Shown in pieces: positions 52,931 through 62,074 of a DNA stretch of 64,000 nt (position 1 is the first letter of the stretch; each line of letters opens with the position of its first letter). The DNA comes from Pedobacter punctiformis. GTDB taxonomy: Bacteria; Bacteroidota; Bacteroidia; Sphingobacteriales; Sphingobacteriaceae. The notes beneath the pieces are model-generated. The model searched no databases, was not told the origin of the DNA, and saw only the letters and a program-made list of their open reading frames with translations. The translations under genes and the position numbers were made by a program. The stretch covers positions 95,762 through 159,761 of the forward strand of contig NZ_JAPWGM010000007.1 in the NCBI RefSeq assembly GCF_027213715.1, read 5' to 3'.

Positions 52931-53534
52931 GAGTAGAACTTTTAATTAGCCTCAAGATTCATCCCCCAAAAAAAAGTATAGTGCCTACAAAGGGCGAGAA
53001 TCTGTAGTCTTGTTAATTTTTTCAAAAACAAGACCTACTTATTTTTGGCATTTACCCTTTTGAAGATTTTCTCTATTTCAGCAGTCTGTCCAACTTAATC
53101 AGGTTTTTCAGGGGGCAAATTTATTGGTATATCCCAGGATAGTCATAAATCCAAACATCTGTCTTGTCCTGCTATAGCTTGTCATTATGAACTAAAAATG
53201 AAAGCAATACCATTAAAATCTAAGAGAAGGCTCAAAACAAAGAGAAGCGATTGAAGGTTGAAACAATTTGTAAAAAGAAAGAATCTAAAATATGTAACTA
53301 ATTTCGAATTACAAAGTCAATATTCTTTCAACATAGGATATTCAGGTAAAGCTTTAATAAATGATGAAAATCATTTTAAGTCATTCCACCAAATACGATT
53401 GGGAAAGTAAATGAAGTGATTGATTTTATTTTTGAACCACAAGAGGAGAGCATATCTACCAAATCAAGTGGTGCTACCAAAACAAGTTTATATTGCATGT
53501 AGTTTTTGATTATTATTGTAGCTCAAACATACAT
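52931..53534. other. Gene-free region after the export operon
   Basis: No real gene is supported. A stem GTCTTGTT/AACAAGAC (53007-53014 with 53027-53034) could be a terminator on either strand; the T-rich part lies in its loop. The rest contains short broken frames that I cannot assign. Confidence 0.45.
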
Positions 53535-54092
53535 ATGCAAATATCAAAATTTACCACACGACTTCTTCATATTTTCCTGGGGCTTTCCATTCTGTTCTTT
53601 TGTGGATTTGGCTTTATGCTTCTTAAAAAAGAAGTCATTCCGGCATTTAAAAATGATGAAACGCAACAATACGAAATTCGAAAATTGGAATATGGCATTT
53701 CAGAAATCAGGGTGTATAAAAACGGACATTTCTTAAAAGACGATCTTGATGTTTCACATCAATATGGGTTTTCGCTTATTGCTGAAGATGACCAAATTAA
53801 TTATGCCAGTTCCAACGTAGCAAACGGAATTTTACCGGCTCCGTTTTTATCAAAATTTGGTTTGGATGAAACCCCAAAAATTCCATCAGAAAAATATGAA
53901 AGTGCTTTTTATCTCGGCTATTTAAAAGATACTGAGCAAGAATTATCACGTTTTCCAGCTTTTCGATTTAAGGATTATCTTCCGAAAGAAATGAAAAATG
54001 ATGTTTTAAAATCAAACCAAATTGAAGTGAAACAAATCTCAACCGACGGTAAAATGATGGTGTATTTGGTTTTAAATTTTGAATATAATTAA
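53535..54092 (+). CDS. Hypothetical membrane-anchored protein (paralogue A)
   Basis: The 185-residue protein has one N-terminal membrane anchor (about 8-30) and a periplasmic remainder. Its C-terminus ISTDGKMMVYLVLNFEYN and a segment EIRVYKNGHFL match the next protein (STDGKMLVYIEFEL and NIRLYKNDFF), so the two are tandem paralogues. No domain is known to me. ATG 53535 is chosen because the upstream in-frame ATG (53493) adds unlike residues. A role in immunity for the nearby peptide would be only a guess from position. Confidence 0.65.
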   Translation: MQISKFTTRLLHIFLGLSILFFCGFGFMLLKKEVIPAFKNDETQQYEIRKLEYGISEIRVYKNGHFLKDDLDVSHQYGFSLIAEDDQINYASSNVANGILPAPFLSKFGLDETPKIPSEKYESAFYLGYLKDTEQELSRFPAFRFKDYLPKEMKNDVLKSNQIEVKQISTDGKMMVYLVLNFEYN

Positions 54093-54093
54093 A

Positions 54094-54738
54094 ATGGAAA
54101 AATTCACTAAAAAATTACTGAATGGTTTCCTGCTTTCGGGTATTGCATTTTTCGGCTTGGTTGCACTTACTTTTCTCGTTGTTCAGATTTGGCCCGTAAT
54201 CTGGGACGAATGGAATGAATATAAAAAAGGAGAAGATTTACAATCTGCAAAAATAACCAACATCCGATTGTATAAAAACGATTTTTTCAACCAGGCAGAC
54301 ATCGATACTTTGGAAAATCGTTCATTGAAAAAATGGTATAAAGAAAGGGAGAAGAATGATATGCTTTCGCCAAATGGTGCTGGAGATTATTACCTGGAAA
54401 AAGCCAACGAAGAGTATAAACTGCAAATAGTAAACTTAAAAGACAGTATTATTTATGCAGAAATTGATAAGAGTTTTAATCCGTTTACTACCAAAGCACC
54501 ATCATCAACATTTATTGGTTCAGGACAATTTACAATGCCGTTTCCAAGAGATATTATTAATGATAAAATGCAACTGATTTTAAAGAACAAAGACAGTGTA
54601 TTTTCCCGTTTTAAGCCATTTGTTTTAAAAGAAAGCTTGAATATAGGAGCTGGTTTTGGAGCCAGAAAAAACAAAGAAATAAGGATGGTTTCTACAGACG
54701 GAAAAATGCTGGTTTATATAGAATTTGAATTGCAATAA
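54094..54738 (+). CDS. Hypothetical membrane-anchored protein (paralogue B)
   Basis: The 214-residue protein has an N-terminal anchor (about 9-32), a soluble part with a repeated NIRLYKNDFF-type strand, and a conserved end VSTDGKMLVYIEFELQ. It starts 1 bp after the stop of paralogue A, so both are co-translated. Function unknown. Confidence 0.65.
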   Translation: MEKFTKKLLNGFLLSGIAFFGLVALTFLVVQIWPVIWDEWNEYKKGEDLQSAKITNIRLYKNDFFNQADIDTLENRSLKKWYKEREKNDMLSPNGAGDYYLEKANEEYKLQIVNLKDSIIYAEIDKSFNPFTTKAPSSTFIGSGQFTMPFPRDIINDKMQLILKNKDSVFSRFKPFVLKESLNIGAGFGARKNKEIRMVSTDGKMLVYIEFELQ

Positions 54739-54982
54739 ATTATGAAACATTTATGGCTGTATGAGAGAGAAATGTAGACATAAGTCAAACAGTTTTTTAT
54801 ATGAAAAAAAAGAGATTGATTTTTCTAGATGTAATTTCCTTTTTAAAAGAGTTTAATAATTAGGGATTGACTTTCAAAATAATTGTCTAAGAAAAATAGG
54901 AAAACAAACAAGCAAAATGTCATTGTAAAGGTAAATATTTGCTGTTAAAAGCGTATAGATATAGCAGAATAAGCAATTGCGT

Positions 54983-55321
54983 ATGAAAAATGTAATATTT
55001 AAATCTTAAAAGGCATTGGGATATTGCTAATTATCTGGCAGATTGCAAGTTGGGTAGTAGTAGGGATTATTTATAAGCAGGGAAAAGAATACCAAATGTC
55101 TGATGTTCAGTGGTTTGTGGTTGATGATTTGGGCAATATTATTATAGGTGATGGCTTCTCAAGTTATTCAGGTTTATGACAAAGAAGGGCATTTTGTTAC
55201 CAGTTGGTAACCCGAAACTTATGGCGGTTCTTTCCAACTGTTTTTGGACGAAAAAGGAACTGTAATAATCAAATCATCAAGACGAACCGATACAATATGT
55301 TATACATTAAAAGATATCTAA
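54983..55321 (+). pseudogene. Broken NHL-like membrane protein gene
   Basis: Starting at MKNVIFKS, the coherent translation needs two frame changes and passes one in-frame stop: first a membrane segment GIGILLIIWQIASWVVVGIIY, then VQWFVVDDLGNIIIGDGFSS, then in another frame VIQVYDKEGHFVTSW, a TAA, and PETYGGSFQLFLDEKGTVII. The pattern of DDLGNIIIGDG and IQVYDKEGHF is that of NHL-type beta-propeller repeats. The gene is dead. The flanks 54739-54982 hold nothing I can support. Confidence 0.65.
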
Positions 55322-55442
55322 AATAAATCATTAAGGCATTAATTGTAATACATAAAGCAACTAAAGCTATAAGAAAAGCCGCTTTTGCACAAGTAATTTC
55401 GGCTGTTTGATATTTGTCTTTTTCTATTCCATCTTTTTTCAT
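55269..55442 (-). CDS. Small putative membrane protein (low confidence)
   Basis: A 57-residue ORF (MKKDGIEKDKYQTAEITCAK, then a hydrophobic segment AAFLIALVALCITINALMIYF) overlaps the end of the broken gene on the other strand. The N-terminal charged helix plus membrane segment looks protein-like, but the end is inside the antisense of the pseudogene. It may itself be a truncated remnant. The flanking 55443-55717 has no other gene. Confidence 0.3.
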   Translation of the reverse strand: MKKDGIEKDKYQTAEITCAKAAFLIALVALCITINALMIYFRYLLMYNILYRFVLMI

Positions 55443-55717
55443 TTGCCGAAACAGCTGAAATTTTTACAGTATTGTGGTTACCCATTACTTCTGGAAGAGC
55501 CATTATGTATTTGGTAAGTTCGTTGCGTAGTTATTAAGAGTACAAACATAAGTATAGCCAAATAACTATGAGAGTTTTTTCAATAATTTCTACAAATTCC
55601 TTAAAAACGGTGCTAATCCTTAAATAATAATCTTCCGTCGGCAAAAAACCGATTTTCGTCGGTAGCTTTTTTATTCCATCTAAGTGGTATATAGTTTTGA
55701 TAAAAATTATAAAAGAT

Positions 55718-56455
55718 ATGTCACTATTAACACCACTTATTTGGATTCTCATTATTCTGCCAATTATCATTATTGCACTTGTCAAATCAGAAAAAGGCAA
55801 GCTTAAATACCTGGCGTTCTTTATACTGTATTTTCTAGCAGATTGTTATATTCAGCAATTATCAAGAGCATATTTTAGTCTGGATTTTTTAGGACTTAAA
55901 TTTACATGGATTGGAAAGATTTTAAGCTTAGCCGTATCCCTGATCATTATTTATTCTGTTTCAAAATCCGATCGTCAGGAAATTGGCTTTACAACAAAAA
56001 CCAATTCTAAAGAACAAGTAAAAACTGGTCTTTTATTTTTCTTTGGATTTTTACTTTTCGATTTAATTTTCAAAATGATTTTATTTCCGAAAGGGGGGCA
56101 TTTTGATTTGGAAACTTTCACTTTTCAGGCAACGATGCCAGGTTTAACCGAGGAAATTGCTTTTAGAGGAATAAGTTTATGGTTGCTTGATAAATTATTT
56201 ATCCCGAAATGGACATTTAAGGGCGTAAAATTTGGCTGGGGATTTATTATTGTCACCCTTCTTTTTGGAGTTGTTCACGGTGTATTTCTTACAGAAAATC
56301 ATGCCTTTAAATTCGATATAATGACTATTGTTTACCTAACCTTAATTTCATCATTAAGTGTTGGTATACTTAGAAAGTTGTCTGGAAATCTGATTTATTC
56401 TGCTCTCGCCCACAATACCATCAACGTATTGAATGCCATCATTCGAATTTTATAA
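55718..56455 (+). CDS. CPBP-family intramembrane protease-like protein
   Basis: The 245-residue membrane protein has about seven hydrophobic segments and the CPBP (CAAX protease and bacteriocin-processing) motifs: TEEIAFRG (the EExxxR glutamates), FGVVHGVF (His) and AHNTINVLNA (HxxxN). Members process prenylated or leader peptides or give immunity to bacteriocins in Gram-positive bacteria. Here it lies 60 bp before a LytS-type kinase and in the same 10-kb stretch as a bacteriocin-like peptide. ATG 55718 is chosen over an upstream in-frame TTG at 55697. Confidence 0.88.
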   Translation: MSLLTPLIWILIILPIIIIALVKSEKGKLKYLAFFILYFLADCYIQQLSRAYFSLDFLGLKFTWIGKILSLAVSLIIIYSVSKSDRQEIGFTTKTNSKEQVKTGLLFFFGFLLFDLIFKMILFPKGGHFDLETFTFQATMPGLTEEIAFRGISLWLLDKLFIPKWTFKGVKFGWGFIIVTLLFGVVHGVFLTENHAFKFDIMTIVYLTLISSLSVGILRKLSGNLIYSALAHNTINVLNAIIRIL

Positions 56456-56515
56456 TTTAAGTAGGTTCAGGCGAACCAAAAAAGTTAATTTTGGTTCGCT
56501 TATAAAAGATACCAA

Positions 56516-57685
56516 ATGCAGAGTACACAGCTTTTTTCTAGCTATTTTATGGATAGGATTGCGGAAATTGATTTTGAAAAATTCTATACCAAACAGAAAA
56601 GGATTTTGCTTCACGGCCTGATGTGGCTTAGCTTTGCAACACTTCTATTTTTGAGTTATAAAATTGCTTATCACCTAACTTACTTCAACAGTTTTATATT
56701 TACATTAAGGATGGCTGTAGTTAATATGGTTGTTTTTTATTCTTTTTTCTATGTTGCATTACCAATAATTTTCAAAGGAAGTGTGGGAATGGCCATACTC
56801 TATATAATTATTGCGTTTCCGGTATTTGTTATCATCTGGCTTTTGGTTACCTATACATTTTCCATAATATATTATTCGTTGGGTTTTGAAATTTTAAGTG
56901 GAGAATTAAAAGGAGCAATTAAAGGAAGTGCAAGCCAAACGGTTTTGGAAGCTATCTCAGTAAAAAGAATAATATCGCAGGCCATCATTATTATTTCCAT
57001 ATTATCGCCTTTCTTTTTTGCTAAAATTCTTTTTGAGATATCCAGACTTTATAACAGAACTTTAAATATTCAGAAGCAAAAGACAACTTTAGAAATTCAA
57101 AATATCAATATTGAAAAAGATTTTTTGAAAGCCCAGCTCAATCCACATTTTCTTTTTAACACTTTAAATAATCTCTATAGCTTAAGTCTCAAAAAGGATG
57201 ATCTGGCACCAGAGGTTATTCTTAATCTTTCGGATACCATGAGTTATACGCTTTATGAATCTAATACCGAAAAAGTAGCCCTAAACAAAGAAGTGGAATT
57301 TATTAAAAATTATGTGCAGCTTGAGAAAATGAGACATTCCGGCGATAAAAATATTCAATTCGAGTTTCCTTCAGAATTAGAATGTTCGGGATTTTATATT
57401 GCCCCACTTTTAACCTTTACTTTTATTGAAAATGCTTTTAAATACGGTTTAAAATCTAAAAAAGACTCTTTCCTCGTTTTAGATGTAAAAATTAAAGAAG
57501 GGTGCTTTTATTTTCATCTTGAAAATGATATAGACGAAGTCTATAAAAAAGCTGATTTTGGAGGAATAGGCTTAGAAAACTCTAAAAAAAGACTTCAGTT
57601 GTTATATCCTGATAAACATGAATTGCAAATTCAGGAGGAGGGAAATCGTTTTAAAGTATTATTAAAATTAGATTTAGAAAATTAA
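56516..57685 (+). CDS. LytS-type sensor histidine kinase (His_kinase family)
   Basis: The 389-residue protein has four membrane segments (about 28-45, 60-82, 89-125, 155-175), a coiled linker and the PF06580 dimerisation helix LKAQLNPHFLFNTLNNLYSL with H211 as phosphorylation site. A GHKL ATPase domain follows (NAFKYG N-box, GIGLENSKKRL G-box). It is a short-helix kinase that pairs with LytTR regulators. The TAA of this gene overlaps the ATG of the regulator by one base. Confidence 0.92.
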   Translation: MQSTQLFSSYFMDRIAEIDFEKFYTKQKRILLHGLMWLSFATLLFLSYKIAYHLTYFNSFIFTLRMAVVNMVVFYSFFYVALPIIFKGSVGMAILYIIIAFPVFVIIWLLVTYTFSIIYYSLGFEILSGELKGAIKGSASQTVLEAISVKRIISQAIIIISILSPFFFAKILFEISRLYNRTLNIQKQKTTLEIQNINIEKDFLKAQLNPHFLFNTLNNLYSLSLKKDDLAPEVILNLSDTMSYTLYESNTEKVALNKEVEFIKNYVQLEKMRHSGDKNIQFEFPSELECSGFYIAPLLTFTFIENAFKYGLKSKKDSFLVLDVKIKEGCFYFHLENDIDEVYKKADFGGIGLENSKKRLQLLYPDKHELQIQEEGNRFKVLLKLDLEN

Positions 57686-58392
57686 TGGAAAAATTAAATT
57701 GTGTTATTATAGATGATGAACCTTTGGCTAGAGATGTTGTAGAATCTTTTGCTAAATCTGTTCCTTTCCTAAATATTTCAGCAACATTTGAAGATCCTGT
57801 AGAAGCACTTTTATATATTAGGAATAATTCTGTAGACATTGTTTTCAGCGATATAGAAATGCCTAAACTGAATGGTTTGGAGTTTGTCCGGGCTTTGGGA
57901 AATGTTGTTGTTACTATTTTTATTACTGCCTACAGAGATTTTGCATTAGATGGGTTTGAGACCGGGGCAACGGATTATCTGGTTAAACCCGTGAGATTCG
58001 ATCGTTTTTTGAAAGCCGTTAATAAAGCTAAAGATTATTTAGAACTGAAAAAATCTTTATCTATCCAACAGGTAAATAATGATAGAATTTTTATAAAATC
58101 AGAAGGAAAACTGATTAAAATTTTACTCAACGAAATTTTATATATTGAAGCACAGGGCGATTACTTAAAAATTGTTATTCCATCAGCAACTTATACAACG
58201 CAAACCACACTTAAATCTATGGAAGAAATGCTTTCATTACCTAATTTTTTTAGAATTCAGCGTTCATTTATTTTAAACCTCGAAGCGGTAAGAAGTGTTA
58301 ATGGTAATATGGTTGAACTGGTTAACGGAAAATCCATTTCAATTGCTTTAAATAAAAAAGAAGAGTTTTTTAATCTTTTAGGTATAAATTAA
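57685..58392 (+). CDS. LytTR response regulator
   Basis: The 235-residue protein has a receiver domain (IIDDEPLARD, phosphoacceptor D56 in VFSDIEMPKLNG, K in DYLVKP) and a C-terminal LytTR DNA-binding domain (about 130-232, DRIFIKSEGKLIKILLNEILYIEAQGDYLK and RIQRSFILNL). It should control genes in response to the coupled LytS kinase. In Gram-positive bacteriocin systems the same domain combination regulates peptide production; whether that is so here is unknown. Confidence 0.94.
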   Translation: MEKLNCVIIDDEPLARDVVESFAKSVPFLNISATFEDPVEALLYIRNNSVDIVFSDIEMPKLNGLEFVRALGNVVVTIFITAYRDFALDGFETGATDYLVKPVRFDRFLKAVNKAKDYLELKKSLSIQQVNNDRIFIKSEGKLIKILLNEILYIEAQGDYLKIVIPSATYTTQTTLKSMEEMLSLPNFFRIQRSFILNLEAVRSVNGNMVELVNGKSISIALNKKEEFFNLLGIN

Positions 58393-58763
58393 ACACATTC
58401 TACAATGAAGGGGCTGTTTGATTGCACAACGGCCTTTATCAGATGAAATATCTTAAGTAATGATGTTGTATCAGTTAGCTCCAAAAATCCGGTTGCTTAT
58501 GTTTGGTAGTCTTAGATAAAGACAAAAAAATCGAAGAAAATGATTGTAATTATACCTCTTAATTACAACAGTGGTTTATGGGCCATTCCAGCTGGCATCT
58601 TACTTTTTAGTTTCATATTCTTAAAGATGATTTATGGACTTTCACTGTGATGCAAAAATATTTACGATTGTAATTTGGGTTTTTATGAAATAAACAAGAT
58701 TGTTGTGTAAAATATTTGATATATTAATGGTAATTTTGACCGCTAGAGTTTAAATGAAATCAA
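58393..58763. other. Intergenic region with a possible small membrane peptide
   Basis: A 36-codon ORF at 58540-58650 (MIVIIPLNYNSGLWAIPAG, then a hydrophobic segment and KMIYGLSL) could be a tiny membrane protein, but there is no recognisable start context and flanking frames look broken. I find nothing else in the region. Confidence 0.3.
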
Positions 58764-59405
58764 ATGTATGTAGCAATTTTAGATGATCATAGAATGATCG
58801 CTGATTTACTTAAAGCGACAATCGTTTCTGACTCACTATTTAAAGTAGTAAAGATTTATACTAAGTCGCTGGATTTCTTAGAAAGCCTGGCAATAAACCC
58901 ACCAGATGTTCTGATTACGGATATATCTATGCCCGATATTAAAGGCACTGGAATTATTGAGAAATGCAGAGAAAAATATCAGAAAGACAAAATGAAGATT
59001 ATCGTGCTTTCTCAAAACACTGATGCTCTAACGATAAAAACATGCATTAAGCTTGGAGCCAATGCCTATTTAGCTAAAGGTTCCTCTTTAAAAGAACTTT
59101 TATATGCAATTAAATATGTTTTTGTAAATGAAGAACCATATTTAGGTACTTATTTAAAGGAAATATTAGTTAAAGACTATTTTGTAGAGCCTGAGCCAGT
59201 ATTTAATTTATCGCCTAGAGAAAAACAATTATTACAACAACTTTGTAAAGGTCATACGGTAAAAGAAATTGCCTACGATTTGCAGTTAAGCCTAAATACA
59301 ATACACAGTTATTTAAGACAGCTGATGAAAAAAATGAATGTTAACCGTACGCCTGAACTCATTTTAAAGGCCATTAAATATTCTTTGGTAGATGCCAAAT
59401 TGTAA
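58764..59405 (+). CDS. NarL/FixJ-type response regulator
   Basis: The 213-residue protein has a receiver domain (LDDHRM, phosphoacceptor D53 in VLITDISMPD, K in YLAKG) and a LuxR-type helix-turn-helix (LSPREKQLLQQLCKGHTVKEIAYDLQLSLNTIHSYLRQLMKKM, about 145-187). It is convergent with the histidine-kinase gene, with only 7 bp between the stop codons. That kinase is the obvious partner. Confidence 0.94.
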   Translation: MYVAILDDHRMIADLLKATIVSDSLFKVVKIYTKSLDFLESLAINPPDVLITDISMPDIKGTGIIEKCREKYQKDKMKIIVLSQNTDALTIKTCIKLGANAYLAKGSSLKELLYAIKYVFVNEEPYLGTYLKEILVKDYFVEPEPVFNLSPREKQLLQQLCKGHTVKEIAYDLQLSLNTIHSYLRQLMKKMNVNRTPELILKAIKYSLVDAKL

Positions 59406-59412
59406 TACGATA

Positions 59413-61434
59413 TTATTTTACTAAAGGAATATTAACATTAACTTCTGTTCCCTCATCAGAGCCTGCAATTGTTAAGGTTCCATTTAATCGGTCAGCAATT
59501 CTTGATGACAAGTTATTAATTCCCATACCTTCTTTATTATCAGGAGTATAACCATTTCCATCATCATTGATCGTTAGAGTCATATAAGTGTCGAAGAAAC
59601 GAAGTTTTAAAAATACATTTCTTGCAGCAGCATGCTTAATAATATTTGTCAGGCATTCCTTTAAAATGAAATAAATGTTCTCAGATATGATGGGCGTAAA
59701 GTGCTTTTTGATAAGAACAGGATCATAACTTGTATTAATTTTAATAAGCCCCAGGTCATTGAAGTATTTACTGATTTTATTTAAATAGATATCAATGTCA
59801 TACTGAGATGCATTGGAAGTGTTTTTATTGTTGGATAGTGTTTTTGTAAAAATTTTTGTTTCATTGTAAATGGTTTTTACTTCATCACTTACAATATTAA
59901 GCGCTTCTTTTTCATGACTTGAAGGAGAGCGGTCTGACATATCCTGAATCAGGTATTGCAGAGCCACGAGACTGCCACTTAAATCATCGTGTAAATCCTG
60001 AGCAATCAGGATTCTTTCTTTAAGTTCAGCCTTCGCAATTTCCGTCTTAATGAGTTCATCATGCTGAGCAATTTTATCACTCATTAAAAATATTTTTTGA
60101 CTGTATGCCTTCTCTTTTAGTTCAAATTTTATTTTGTTTATCTTATTCCTGTAGTATATAAATAAGAGAAATAAAGTTAAACCAGACATTAAAACAATAA
60201 AGATTGTCCGGTTTTTTCTCCTCTTTTCTTCAGATTCCAATTTCATTTTTGAAATTATGGCTTTATTTTCCTGTACTTTATATTTTTGGTTGGTAGAAAA
60301 TACAATTCCACGATAATGTATGGTATTTTGTTTATCAACAAAATCGAGGTACTCTTCCAGATTCTCATTTGCTATTTTAAAATTTCCTAAGCTTTTGTTT
60401 GTATTATAAAGTTCTTTTAAAACTAACTCCGTTAGAAAAAAATTATCAGGTAAATTTTTCCTTTCATTTAAAAGTACAAGTGCTTCTTTTTTCTTACCCA
60501 ACTTAGTTAGTATTAATCCCTTTAAGGCTATTTTTTTTGCTTTTATTGGAGTCAGATCTTCTTTTTTGAAATTTATGGCTAAACTTGAATCTGCATAAGC
60601 AAGTGCCTCCGGGTAATGGTTATTGGCATAAAGAATATAACCCTGGATGACATACCAATCGGCCAGCCATCTTCCGGTTAATACTTTCGTTTTCTTTAAA
60701 TTGGTCAGTATTTTAGAGGCCGTGTCAAGATATTTTTTATTTTTTTCAAGGAAATATAATCTGATATAATTATCACTTATACTAATTGGTAGGTAAGCAA
60801 AGTCGAAGCTTTGATAGCTATCCGATGAGTGCACGGATAGTTTTTCGGCCATCTTTAAGTTATCAATTGCACTAGGATAAAGATGTAAAATCTGGTTTAC
60901 GTGAGCGAGCGTTTTATATACGCTGGGGATTACTTTTTTGTCTTTTACCTTAGGCGCAATTTTTAACGCAACATTTATCTCATCAATTGCACTTTCATAG
61001 TTATCGCTTGAAATAAAGAAATTTGAGTTTAAAAGGTGGGCATTAAAAATTTCTTTTTCGAACCCTGTAAAATCTTTACCAATAAGAGAAATGAGTTTTT
61101 TATTGTAAGCAGCACTTATCGAATCCCCTTTAAACATGTTGAAATTGTACATGGCAAGGGCATAGTAACCTTTAATTTTAATGCCTCTGTTTTGGGCTAG
61201 TTCAACATTTTTCCTCAATTCGGCTTCTATGATATCAAGCTGGGCGAAATTTGATTCGCTAAAAGATAAAGCACGATTTAGTAAAGACGATGCCTCTAAA
61301 ACAGATAATTTATCAATATTTTTTGGTTTTAAGCTGTCCGGTAATGCGTTGTAAAATTCTTTATTGATTTGGCAAAGCCCCTTATTAACCTGGAAAATGA
61401 TACAAAAAACTATAAGGAGTAAAGTATTCTTCAT
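59413..61434 (-). CDS. NarX-like sensor histidine kinase with TPR-rich sensor
   Basis: The 673-residue protein has a signal-like N-terminus (about 1-21), a helical TPR-like sensor region (about 60-370), one membrane segment (about 402-421), a coiled coil, the HisKA_3 motif AQDLHDDLSGSLVAL with H482 and a C-terminal HATPase domain (ILKECLTNIIKHA, GMGINNLSSR). Bacteroidota two-component sensors with TPRs often respond to nutritional or envelope states; no ligand is known here. It faces the NarL-type regulator. Confidence 0.92.
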   Translation of the reverse strand: MKNTLLLIVFCIIFQVNKGLCQINKEFYNALPDSLKPKNIDKLSVLEASSLLNRALSFSESNFAQLDIIEAELRKNVELAQNRGIKIKGYYALAMYNFNMFKGDSISAAYNKKLISLIGKDFTGFEKEIFNAHLLNSNFFISSDNYESAIDEINVALKIAPKVKDKKVIPSVYKTLAHVNQILHLYPSAIDNLKMAEKLSVHSSDSYQSFDFAYLPISISDNYIRLYFLEKNKKYLDTASKILTNLKKTKVLTGRWLADWYVIQGYILYANNHYPEALAYADSSLAINFKKEDLTPIKAKKIALKGLILTKLGKKKEALVLLNERKNLPDNFFLTELVLKELYNTNKSLGNFKIANENLEEYLDFVDKQNTIHYRGIVFSTNQKYKVQENKAIISKMKLESEEKRRKNRTIFIVLMSGLTLFLLFIYYRNKINKIKFELKEKAYSQKIFLMSDKIAQHDELIKTEIAKAELKERILIAQDLHDDLSGSLVALQYLIQDMSDRSPSSHEKEALNIVSDEVKTIYNETKIFTKTLSNNKNTSNASQYDIDIYLNKISKYFNDLGLIKINTSYDPVLIKKHFTPIISENIYFILKECLTNIIKHAAARNVFLKLRFFDTYMTLTINDDGNGYTPDNKEGMGINNLSSRIADRLNGTLTIAGSDEGTEVNVNIPLVK

Positions 61435-62074
61435 ATAGATAATCTTAGGAATCGAATATAAATTTTAAATTCTACACTTCAGATACCTAAAAATTAAGGT
61501 ATACATATAAAAAAAATCAGGTGTAGGTACTCATACTATCGCTTTTTGCTAACATCTATATTTGCCAACAAAAAATCATAAACCCTTATTTAAGAAAATG
61601 ATTTTTAGACACGTTCATTATTGTCAATCATTTAGCCAGTGATAGAATCAATAAAAACCAGATTAAAATAGTAGAACGGAATTTAAAAGTACAATATAGT
61701 GTAAAGAAATTGATAACGCCTGTTTTTTATATGAGCAGAACAGGTTTACTGGCTTTTTAATAATGAAAAGAGATAGAACATAATTTGTTCTTCACTGGTG
61801 AAACCACATCCCTTTCGATGCATCCCTATCGATCACCAGAATTTAGATTAATGAAACATAGTGGATTCTTAAGGATCAGGTGAAATCTGTAAGAGATTTT
61901 TAATTTCCTTAAACCTCCATTAAACAATGTTTTTGATTAATTGATATAAAAACAGAACCTAAAATAAACTAAATGTCAGGATTTTGATGTAGGACGATCG
62001 TTGATTGTGCTACTTAAAAAAGTCTATGAGATTTTATGGATAAATGTAAAGACTACTTATAATAAGAATATAAT
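61435..62074. other. Long upstream region of the collagen-like gene
   Basis: No gene is supported in these 640 bp. TATATTTG at 61557-61564 resembles a -7 element but has no TTTG at the right distance. An inverted repeat CCTGTT/AACAGG near 61711-61731 is visible. The length of the region suggests regulated expression of the surface protein that follows. Confidence 0.4.

Noticed and set aside
53390..53412. GGAAAGTAA after TACGATT as the far right end of a larger island
   Set aside because: Only 9-11 bases match the mnmE end, with mismatches inside, so it cannot be told from chance.
58540..58650. 36-codon ORF with a membrane segment as a firm gene
   Set aside because: No promoter, conserved motif or partner is evident; it is mentioned only within the intergenic entry.
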